Origin: Clostridia bacterium
GTDB taxonomy: Bacteria > Bacillota > Clostridia > Christensenellales > UBA1242
Direction: 5' to 3'
DNA length: 6,259 nucleotides
NCBI GenBank assembly: GCA_017473795.1
Contig: JAFUJE010000080.1
Coordinates: 1 to 6,259 of the forward strand
In this document: in pieces, positions 1 through 6,259 of the stretch
Position numbering within the stretch: the first letter of the stretch is position 1
How the letters are laid out: every line of letters starts with the position of its first letter
Notes under the pieces: generated by a model
The model's input: only the letters and a program-made list of their open reading frames with translations
Database searches by the model: none
What the model was told of the DNA's origin: nothing
Position numbers and translations under genes: made by a program

Positions 1-3000
1 ACAATAATCACGGAAAGTAATAAACGGTGTTCCATCATTATACCAATCACAACGATAAGTCACCAAATCCTCGGTACGGTCTTCTTGAGTTACACCATAA
101 TACATGATTTGGGCACGAACTTCTTGAATTAATGCCCATTGTAAATCGGCAGCAATAAAGTTTTCATCTTTGTCCAAATTGTTTTTGATGTAATAAATAT
201 AATGATTTAAACGGAAATATTGTAATTCATTCTCAAGTTTGAACTCCTGTGCCCATACCACATAGTTCGCAGTTGAGCCTTTAGCACGGAACATTGCCAA
301 GAATGCATCACGATAAGAATTAAAGTCCATAGCATCGGCTAATTCATTTTCGCTGGCAATATTTTCGATAAAATCTTTTGAGTTATCCACTTTTAGATTT
401 CCAACGTTAATTATAAATGGATATTTAAACAACGTTTCCCCACCAGGAATCATATTATAAAGTACTTGTTTCCTTTTTTCTAAAGAAGTAAGTCCCGTTG
501 ATGTTGCATCATATAATTCAACAAACAACAAGTAATCGGCATAATTACTGTACCAAACGCCGTCGTCATATTTTGCGCCTAAGACAATTTCCACATATTC
601 TGCCGGCGTGAATTTTTCGGCGTCTTTGCCGGTGCTGAATGATTTATATGAACCTGCATACCAGTCATCTGCCAATGTGTAACCGGTTGCACGGCTTGTA
701 TAAACCGAATTCTTGGTAACAACTGCATCACTAGATTTGGTCATCGCATGGGCTTTAATTTGGTCAAATCCTTCCGCCGTAAAGCCTTGGTTACGCCACC
801 ACAATGCTTCTTCCAAGTAATCGGATTTATTACCCGAGCCTTCGTTGGTTTCGTCGGAGAATACAATACTATTTTCCACAATTTGGCGGGCAATTTTGAA
901 GTAACCGGTAACCTTACCGTTATTATCTTTTTGATAGAAATCGGCTTCGTCTGCGTTTGCCACTTCGTACATCAATAAGATGTCGCTACCCGCATCACGT
1001 GTATCAGCCGAGCCACCATTAATACCTTTGACAGTACCAAACATTTTGTTGCCGTCGTCGATATACATCGCCGCACCGTCACCACCCAATAAAATGGCTT
1101 CGTCCTTCCAGAAGTAATATTCTTGTCCGTCACCATTTGTGAATTTAACGTCTTCACCTGCTGGGAAATACCAGATACCTTGCGGATCTTTGGTTGTCAA
1201 TTCACCATCGCCGTCATCGGCATACCATTGATTTTCTTTCAACTCTTGTGCCGCAGTTTGATATACCGCACGGACATTGCCATTGCCTACATTAACGACT
1301 CGGCCATAAGTTGTTGCCGCCAATGCATATTGCAAATCGTAACCATCTTGATTTCCATAGTAGTTTTTAATGAATTCAATTTGTTCATCCTTCCAGTCGT
1401 ATTGTTCGGCTTTCAAGGCAAAGATATATGTATCCGTTGCATCAGAACCTAAATTTTCGTAAGCACCACCTTCTTTAGTTAATTCATACAAACTGCCACC
1501 CAAAGCAATAATTTCTTTGTATTTTGCAATGGTCAAGCCATATAGGCTCTTTGCTGTGGTATAGTTTGCCATCGCATTCCATGTTTTATCGTAATAAACA
1601 ACGTCGGTTTCATCAGCTACAACCTTTTCAAACTCAAGTTCTTTTATTGAACCAACCCAATCAAGTTCCACCGCACCGATCGTACTAATTCGAGCACTTT
1701 CGGCGCCAATATGACCGGTTTTAATCCATGCAGTTTCATTTTGCATGACAATTTTGCCTTCACTTGCCATCATGTAGATAAATTCTGGAATCGTCAGTTT
1801 AGAACTTCCTAAGTCTTCAAACGTGTTATTCAAGTGCAAGTATGCCAAGTAGCCATTGCTTTCTGTTGCTTTGAAGTTGCCCGGAACTTCGTAAGTTTTT
1901 CCTTCGTATTGATATGTTTGACCATACAAATTCGCATTGTAGTAGTAATATTGTTCCAAATTCATCCTGTAGTCATTGAGAATAAACGGTTTTGATTCAT
2001 ATGAAGATTGAACTACATAGTTAAGATAAATTTGTAACGGGTCTTTGTTGGTAAATTCCTTACCTTCTTCCAGTGCGTTCAACAAGCTACGTACAGTTTC
2101 ATATTCTTTTACGGTAATATCTTGTTCGTTAAATTCTACCGTAAAATTCTTGGTACCAACAGGATTTTGCTTGTATGTTAAATATGCTTCATATTGAGCC
2201 CAACTGAAATCAGCATTTTGTTTACCAGAAATACCTTTTTCCGTCACTTGGTATTGGTATTTAAAGAATTCTAATGCCATTTGGTAGCGAGTTGCGCGAT
2301 ATTCTTCAAGTTTTGCTTTGAATTCATTTTCATTTTGGCTAGTTATGAATTCTGTGCTGATTGCACTGTAAGTAAGATAACTTACAAAGTCATCATATAC
2401 TTTACCTTTAAGTACACTATGCGTTGGATCCCATGTTTCAAAAATTGCATTATCTTCATCTTCAATCCAAGTTAATAGTGCTTCTTTTGCATCCGAATTA
2501 AATCTTTCAACGTAATATGTTTTTCCATCAATAATCGTTGTACCAATTTCAGTTGGTAAACTACGTACCCAAGGATCTAACATTTCAATACGTGTTACTA
2601 AATCTTTTCCTGTTATTGTTTTCGATAAGTAGGTTTTATATTCTTCTAACGTCATGGTTTGTACTTTTAAAGTTTCATTAGCCACAACACCAAAAGCATT
2701 TTTAACACCACCAACATTATAATCAGGTGTCTCGAAAGCAGTTGCATCGACGTATCCATAATTATTATCAGGAACATCTACTTGCAACAAGTCCATACGC
2801 TTTGATGCTCTACCATATCCCACAATTTGTCCAAAATAGAAACCAATTTTTTGTGCTTGCGTTCTATCTACTTGAATATTACTAATGTTTACGGATGAAT
2901 TGGTATTAACAGCATTTTTTACGTAACCATATTCACCATTAGCACCAACAATACCACCAACAATATATTGTAGTTTACTATTTGAACTCAAAACATCAAC

Positions 3001-6000
3001 ATTAACATGAATATTTTCAATTACACCACTATTTTGATTAATAGCAAAACCGTCATTGTATCCAGCAACAGCACCAACAGTCATACCCCAGAAACGTGTA
3101 TTAGCAGTTTCTGTTGATGGATTGTCACGGAAAATGAATGACTGACCTGCAGAACTTGAGACCGACCAGTTTTTAAGGTTCATAGTTTCATATTCAGTAT
3201 CTACTCCGCCTGAAATTTTACCCAAGTTAATACCAACGATACCACCTAAGTAATATTTACCACTTAAACCACTTAAACTAATTAAATCCGGTTTTCTTAA
3301 TTCAATGGTTTCGTCCATGATACCAATCAAACCACCAGCTACATTAGCAGAAACCATATTTACATTACCACTAACATTACGTAAAACTATGTGCTCAGTA
3401 TAATACTTACCACTGTTATCAACATTACCCATTGAATCCTTCAAAAACCAATCTTTTTCTGTGTTATAACTTTGACAATCTTCACTGGCCAGTTCTTCAC
3501 CGCCTGAAGTTAATTGAATTGTCTTTTCGAACACACGTTCTTTAATTTCTTCATGACCTTTCTCATCGAAAACACGATAATAATTTGGATTAGAAGTAAT
3601 GTAACCAAACACTGCACCAGCGGTACCAAAACCTTGCTCGTAAGAAATATTTAATGCTTCAACTTTGGCATAAAGAGTTTGTTGAACGTATTCTTTGCCC
3701 GAAGCAAACGGTTTCGCTCCGACATCAGTTTGTCCATTATGGAAGTTTGCAGTTACCGAAACTGAACTATTTAAGTTGTAATTTTCAACTGTCGGATCGT
3801 TAACCACGTTCAATCCAGCAAATCCACCAACAATGTTAGCACCCTTAATTTCATCGGAAGTTTTATTATTTGCAACTTTTACGTCAACAAAACTGGTGTT
3901 AATCGCAATACCAGCAATACCACCGACGTAACGTGCCGTTGAATTGATATTTCCAATTTTGAAATTAATATTACGGATTGTCGCATATTCGGTCTTACCG
4001 AAAAGTCCCATTGTTGCTAAATCATTTGTTACAGTATCCAAACTGATACCACTCATTGTTAAACCATTACCTTCCAAGGTACCTGTATAAATAATTTTAT
4101 AAGTATCCTTAATGCCACTTAAAGCAACGTTATCAACCAAACGGATATGGTTATCTTGTCGGCTGGTCTCAATATCTTTCAATTCGCCCGTTCCAGCATC
4201 TTTATCGGCTTGAGTTGCTTGTGCAGTTGCACCATAGATATAGTCATTGAATTGGTCTTCATTCCATACCAAATACGGATTCTCAGCGCTACCTGGAGCA
4301 TAAAGATATGGTGAAGATTCCCAAGTATACTTACGGAAACTTATTGTAATTTCATTAGCAGCACGCAACATCGGTCCAAGATTGGTCATAACCCAAACAG
4401 TATTTTTCGTTGAAACGGTTTGTTCATTATCATTTTGACCCATCGAAAAGCCTTCATAATTACTGAAATCATCATATTTATTTACATCATTATTCGTTAA
4501 ACGTTTTAAGGTACCTGCCCAGTCACCACTAATACTGTTACTTTCAGCGTTACCAGCATAAATTAGGTTTGAAAGATTGGTTGTATCAACTACTTTACCC
4601 GTATCACTATCATTATTTATAGCAACGAACGGCGCATAGAAATCAAGGGTTCCACCACTTTGTAAGATAATGTTATTATTTTCAATACAATTACTTATTT
4701 TGCCTTTAGAAGTATTTTGATAAACGAAACCACCCGCTTTACCTTCAGTACCTGTCTTATAAATTACCATGTTTACTAAACAGTCAGTAATCGTACCATT
4801 ATTTAAATGTGTAAAACCACCCAAAGAGTTACGGATTGTTTTAACCGCACCAGCAGTTGATATATGGTTAATATTTTTTTCACGATCGGTTGAACGCCCC
4901 ATTGCATAAGACTGTTGAACTGTACCATTGTTATAACCAACAAAACCACCTAACAAGCTAACATTATTTGTATCTTTGATTGTATTTGCATTTGCATTGT
5001 TAGTTACGGTACCGTCACGGTAATAACTTGATGTTACTGTGCCGTTATTAATACCAACGAAGCCACCAACGGTTGAAGATCGTACATTGACATCATCAAT
5101 TTTACCGGCCTCTGTACTGTGAGCTGGTCCATACAATTCCACATCAATTAAAACACGACTGTTGGTAATCATGTAGGAGTTCGTACCAACTAATCCACCC
5201 AAAGTAACACTTAATTGATCATTGTTTGCGTAAACATAAAATTTAGCAGCTGATTCACTATCAATGCTAATATCTTTTAAGGACCTAATCGGACTATAAT
5301 CCTCATAACGTGCCACCGCTGTACGGTCTGGGTAAATCCAATGTTGAACGTTTCGATATTCATCATAGATAACTTGATCAAAGTTACCATTCATTTCTAC
5401 TGCATAACCTAATGCATTATAAACACGTTTAATTTCATCACCAGTTTCATTTAATTCATAGAAATATTTATCATCAAACAAATAACCGTCTTTATTAAAA
5501 GGTAATGAAGTTGTGAATTTCGTACCTGTCACCGGATTTATGATTTCCGTCAAAGAACGCAAATCAAATTGCCATTCTGATAAAATTGCGGTGTTAGTCA
5601 CAATACCATTGTTTACACCTGCTAAGAAACCTACATTAACTGCGGTGTCTTCATAATCTTTCAAATCAGCAGTTACAACAGTAACTGATTCAGCTGTCGC
5701 ACCATGCTCAACCACAATTTGTAAGTTTTTAATTACTGAACCACTTGGAATGTTCGTAAACATACCAATGTTTGTCGGTTTATCAGTTAAATCAAAACCT
5801 GTTTCGTTAAAGAAGATACGGAAGTTGTTACCGTCTAAAGTTGAGTTACTTGGGAAACTAACCGGTTTCCAACCGTTTTCTAATCCGTCAATTTTGTCTA
5901 AGTGAATGTCACTCATGAAAACATAATCAATTCCTTCACCCAATGCAGTTAAGCGTGAAGCATTTTCTTGGGTTATGAATATAGTAGAACGATTAACTAC

Positions 6001-6259
6001 ACTGTCTGTTACAGTTTTATCAGTTGTATAAATTGAAATATTTGATTCAACTAAATCTGAATCTCCGTCTGTAGAATATGGTATTACCGCACTTGCGCCT
6101 TCAACATAATCTTTTCTAAAGTCGTTTACGCTGTAAGCAATTCTTGCCGATAATTTCATTGTGGTCGTCGATGATTCATTAGAGTCACGTACAATGTAAG
6201 ATGTATTAGTACTATCTTCACGGTAAATACCATAATTTACCTTAAACCCTTCTTGTGCT
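1..6259 (-). CDS. Giant GLUG-repeat surface protein, internal fragment (both ends missing)
   Basis: One minus-strand frame is open through all 2,086 complete codons; I checked every in-frame triplet and found no TAA, TAG or TGA. The fragment has two consecutive predicted beta-helix modules with GLUG repeats (residues 93-632 and 656-1206), then about 880 residues of unrecognised, aromatic-rich sequence. It has only 5 Cys (residues 493, 524, 948, 2070, 2086), as expected for an exported protein of a low-GC bacterium. GLUG repeats (Pfam Glug) are known from IgA-specific metallopeptidases and many large bacterial surface proteins, but I see no HExxH zinc site, no serine-protease motif and no LPxTG signal here. 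The likely role is a cell-surface adhesin or stalk; this is inferred from architecture. The start codon, signal peptide, anchor and stop all lie outside, so the full protein must exceed 2,086 residues. The gene fills the window, so neighbours and regulation cannot be seen. Confidence 0.95.
541..1260 (-). other. GC-richer, Asp/Gly-rich stretch inside the giant gene (residues 1667-1906)
   Basis: By hand count this stretch is 319 G+C of 720 (44%), against 99 of 300 (33%) at 4441-4740 and 79 of 240 (33%) at 2281-2520. Aspartate uses GAC 15 times and GAT 10 times here, but GAC:GAT is 1:7 and 1:5 in the two comparison stretches. The protein here is rich in Asp-Gly turns (ADDGDGELTTKD, NGDGQEYYF, GGDGAAMYIDDGNK, KDNNGKVTGY). 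ADDGDGELTTKD partly resembles a calcium-binding EF-hand or dockerin loop, with Asp at loop positions 3, 5 and 12 and Gly at 6, but Ala at position 1. The frame is continuous across both borders. Confidence 0.6.
1882..1917 (-). repeat. GKTYxV hairpin, copy 2 (residues 1448-1459)
   Basis: TYQYEGKTYEVP matches the copy at 2506-2538 around the [DE]-G-K-T-Y-x-V core. It lies directly after the Tyr-dense EQYYYYNANLYG segment. Together the two copies suggest that the C-terminal region contains related subdomains about 210 residues apart. Confidence 0.45.
2506..2538 (-). repeat. GKTYxV hairpin, copy 1 (residues 1241-1251)
   Basis: TIIDGKTYYVE reads as strand, D-G turn, strand. A second element with the same layout (TYQYEGKTYEVP) lies at 1882-1917. 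Each is followed by a charged, partly helical stretch. The shared core is [DE]-G-K-T-Y-x-V. Confidence 0.45.
3259..3276. repeat. Perfect 9-bp tandem duplication (accacttaa x2)
   Basis: The unit accacttaa occurs twice in direct succession and encodes LSG-LSG on the minus strand (residues 995-1000). It is in frame and harmless to reading. A slipped-strand origin is plausible. It sits just before the sixth GLUG core of module B. Confidence 0.6.
3340..3582 (-). other. Insertion inside beta-helix B (residues 893-973)
   Basis: This stretch of about 80 residues interrupts the GLUG series between the fourth and fifth cores. It begins with the Tyr hairpin YYRVFDEKGHEEIKERVF (893-910), then a charged segment with one Cys (ELASEDCQSYNTEKDWFL), then GKYYTEHIVLRNVSGNV (950-966 region), which looks like a return to beta-helix strands. 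It parallels the insertion in module A by carrying a related hairpin. It probably projects from the rod; its function is unknown. Confidence 0.45.
3529..3582 (-). repeat. Tyr-rich hairpin motif, copy 2 (residues 893-910)
   Basis: YYRVFDEKGHEEIKERVF pairs with the motif at 5419-5466 in module A. The shared pattern is two aromatics, D/N-E-x-G turn, EIK, then R-V-aromatic, with two extra residues in this copy. The HEE here is not a zinc-protease HExxH site because the second His is missing. Confidence 0.45.
4294..4362 (-). other. Linker between beta-helix modules (residues 633-655)
   Basis: This short stretch runs from the closing strand of module A to the GSAENPYLVWN cap of module B. It includes the aromatic segment ITISFRKYTWESSPYLYAP. 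It is probably a final strand plus connector. No motif is recognised. Confidence 0.45.
5203..5580 (-). other. Insertion inside beta-helix A (residues 227-352)
   Basis: About 126 residues without a GLUG core separate the first and second repeats of module A. The segment contains charged and aromatic sequence, including NKDGYLFDDKYFYELN, EIKRVYNALGYAVEMNG and YRNVQHWIYPDRTAVARYED, before beta-helix-like strands resume at DISID and AAKFYVYAN. It probably protrudes from the helix as a loop or small domain; such insertions in beta-helix proteins often carry the binding surface. That function is inference. I recognise no family. Confidence 0.5.
5419..5466 (-). repeat. Tyr-rich hairpin motif, copy 1 (residues 265-280)
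   Basis: YFYELNETGDEIKRVY reads as an aromatic strand, an N-E-x-G turn, and a second strand EIKRVY. A closely similar element (YYRVFDEKGHEEIKERVF) lies in the insertion of module B at 3529-3582. Both keep the aromatic start, the E-x-G turn, EIK and the RV-aromatic end. It resembles a beta hairpin. Homology between the copies is plausible but rests on a short segment. Confidence 0.45.
5983..6259 (-). other. Lead segment before first beta-helix module (residues 1-92)
   Basis: This part of the giant protein precedes the first beta-helix cap. It is rich in Ser, Thr, Asp and Val, with alternating hydrophobic residues (for example MKLSARIAYSV and ESNISIYTT) that suggest beta strands. No signal peptide or long hydrophobic stretch is present, so it is not the true N terminus of a secreted protein. 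It could be the end of an upstream beta-sandwich domain or a linker. I recognise no family. Confidence 0.5.

Larger units (their letters stand above)
1..2640 (-). other. Unrecognised aromatic-rich C-terminal region (residues 1207-2086)
   Basis: After module B no GLUG core is seen for 880 residues. The sequence changes to amphipathic, probably helical segments (for example NEFKAKLEEYRATRYQMALEF and AADLQWALIQEVRAQIMYYG) alternating with short Gly/Asp turns and aromatic strands. It holds 18 of the fragment's 28 Trp. Recurrent elements are a [LFIM]-T-x-x-[EKG]-[YF] helix start, a GKTYxV hairpin (two copies), WKDE (two copies) and WY followed by Asp, Gly or Ser (five copies). A Tyr-dense segment, EQYYYYNANLYGQTYQYEG, lies near residues 1435-1453. 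No transmembrane helix, sorting signal or catalytic motif is seen. The region continues past the left edge of the window. I cannot name a family; it may be a set of diverged repeats. Confidence 0.6.
595..2655 (-). repeat. Degenerate [LFIM]-T-x-x-E-[YF] helix-start motif, six occurrences
   Basis: Six similar short segments are seen in the C-terminal region: MTLEEYKTYL (residue 1202), ITVKEYETVR (1381), LTIPEFIYMM (1488), LTIAKYKEII (1575), FTAEGFDQIK (1826) and FTPAEYVEIV (1883). Several are followed within about 10 residues by a Gly turn and an aromatic strand. Spacing is irregular (about 179, 107, 87, 250 and 57 residues). T-x-x-E is also a common helix-capping box, so the pattern may reflect fold preference and not true repeats. 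Confidence 0.4.
2812..4011 (-). repeat. GLUG repeat array B (about 9 units)
   Basis: Cores and approximate positions: MGLFGKTEYATIRNINF (residues 750-766, 3955-4011); VGGIAGIAINTSFVDV (778-793, 3865-3927); VGGFAGLNVVNDPTVEN (810-826, 3772-3831); AGAVFGYITSN (880-890, 3568-3621); AGGLIGIMDETIELR (974-988, 3295-3339); LGGIVGINLGKISGGV (1004-1019, 3196-3249); VGAVAGYNDGFAINQNSG (1061-1078, 2992-3078); VGGIVGANGEYGYVKNAV (1100-1117, 2899-2961); and a degenerate IGFYFGQIVGYG (1138-1149, 2812-2847). The NNG turn is less regular than in array A, so array B is the more diverged set. Confidence 0.8.
2641..4293 (-). other. Beta-helix module B with GLUG repeats (residues 656-1206)
   Basis: The second module opens with GSAENPYLVWNEDQFNDYI (656-674), a close match to the 'GtxxxPYLIxxxxdLxxl' sequence that commonly starts GLUG beta-helices. 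It continues with HIRLVDNVALSG (704-715) and the turn TGTLEGNGLTMSGI (725-738). GLUG-like cores follow at about 750, 778, 810, 880, 974, 1004, 1061, 1100 and 1138. An insertion of about 80 residues lies between the fourth and fifth cores (887-973). The segment YNVGGVKNAFGVVANE (1180-1195), then MTLEEYKTYL, resembles the usual exit of such domains. The module repeats the plan of module A, which suggests ancient duplication or modular assembly. It probably forms another rigid extracellular rod segment. Confidence 0.75.
4675..5640 (-). repeat. GLUG repeat array A (about 6-7 units)
   Basis: GLUG units have a glycine-rich G-[GF]-hydrophobic-hydrophobic-G core, a 'NNG' turn and a following beta strand. 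Units seen: VGFLAGVNNGIVTNTAIL (residues 209-226, 5581-5634); LGGLVGTNSYMITNSRV (from 353, about 5143-5202); VGGFVGINNGTVTSSYY (from 397, 5005-5070); LGGFVGYNNGTVQQSYAMG (436-454, 4897-4953); LGGFTHLNNGTITDCLV (from 479, 4768-4824); and AGGFVYQNTSKGKISNC (from 508, 4675-4737). A weak seventh, APFVAINNDSDTGKVVD, begins at residue 542. The third and fourth are the closest to consensus. Each unit is expected to supply about one turn of the beta-helix; 126 residues separate the first and second cores because of an insertion. Confidence 0.85.
4363..5982 (-). other. Beta-helix module A with GLUG repeats (residues 93-632)
   Basis: This is a predicted right-handed parallel beta-helix domain. The entry cap is recognisable: ITQENASRLTAL (95-106), then YVFMSDIHLD (112-121), WKPVSF, and the turn LDGNNFRI (141-148). 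This matches the usual 'sxxdLxxL...nYvLtxDIdL...w.Pi...fDGNxhxI' layout that opens GLUG-type helices. One GLUG unit follows at 209-226, then a long insertion (227-352), then GLUG units at about 353, 397, 436, 479 and 508 and a degenerate one at 541. The module closes with a typical final strand, NTVWVMTNLGPMLR (618-631), comparable to the 'W.....g.P.L' ending of such domains. It probably forms an elongated extracellular rod. Fold assignment rests on motif recognition, not on a structure or database search. Confidence 0.75.

Noticed and set aside
748..978. 76-codon plus-strand ORF
   Set aside because: It lies antisense to the continuous giant frame, its product has no recognisable motif, and it is explained by codon bias on the opposite strand.
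972..1157. 61-codon minus-strand ORF in another frame
   Set aside because: It overlaps the giant gene on the same strand in a different frame, is short and has no recognisable motif; it falls in the GC-richer stretch where chance ORFs are longer.
1123..1452. 109-codon hydrophobic plus-strand ORF that could pass for a membrane protein
   Set aside because: The hydrophobicity comes from the complement of Asp/Glu/Lys/Asn codons of the real gene. It is fully antisense to the giant frame and has no independent evidence.
2281..2475. 64-codon plus-strand ORF
   Set aside because: It is antisense to the giant frame; its Phe/Ile/Cys-rich content is the usual shadow of Glu/Asn/Ala codons.
2530..2556. 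SLPTEIGTT as a possible LPxTG sorting signal
   Set aside because: The order is L-P-T-E-I-G, not L-P-x-T-G. No hydrophobic helix or positive tail follows, and the protein continues for more than 800 residues.
3541..3561. GHEEIKE as a zinc-metallopeptidase HExxH site, suggested by the link of GLUG repeats with IgA metallopeptidases
   Set aside because: The second His is absent, and the motif sits in a hairpin insertion of the beta-helix.
4861..4890. T7 homopolymer as a possible frameshift or slippage site
   Set aside because: The reading frame stays open, and GLUG repeats are intact on both sides in the same frame.
2899..5202. Recurrent plus-strand 'accaccaac/accacc' strings as a DNA repeat array or CRISPR-like pattern
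   Set aside because: They are the reverse complement of Val/Gly-Gly codons in GLUG cores. Spacing is irregular and flanks differ, so this is protein-level repetition.

Overview
The whole window is the inside of one giant protein-coding gene on the minus strand. Read as codons on the reverse complement from position 6258 down to 1, one frame stays open for 2,086 codons with no stop. Every other frame is repeatedly interrupted. Neither the start codon nor the stop codon lies inside the window, so there is no promoter, ribosome binding site, terminator, RNA gene or intergenic space to annotate. Residue numbers below count from the first complete codon in the window (residue 1 = 6256-6258; residue n starts at plus-strand position 6261-3n and ends at 6259-3n).

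Layout in protein order, right to left on the plus strand. Residues 1-92 (5983-6259) are an unrecognised Ser/Thr-rich lead segment. Residues 93-632 (4363-5982) are a first predicted right-handed beta-helix module with a typical entry cap, GLUG-type repeats and an exit strand. A short linker follows. Residues 656-1206 (2641-4293) are a second module with its own entry cap and about nine more GLUG-like repeats. Residues 1207-2086 (1-2640) are an aromatic-rich, probably mostly helical region that I cannot assign to a family. It includes a stretch of higher GC content at 541-1260.

The architecture (GLUG beta-helices, 5 Cys in 2,086 residues, Asn/Thr/Tyr/Gly richness, great length) points to a secreted or cell-surface protein, probably an adhesin-like or matrix-binding stalk. 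That role is inferred: the signal peptide and any cell-wall or membrane anchor would be outside the window. I see no protease or other catalytic signature.

The organism is probably a low-GC bacterium, most likely of the Bacillota/Bacilli-Mollicutes side. GC is about 33% in sampled parts and 44% in one island. Tryptophan is always TGG (28 codons) and TGA never occurs in frame, which argues against the mycoplasma-type code. Arginine is mostly CGT rather than AGA. This placement is weak; the sequence shows nothing decisive at genus or family level.
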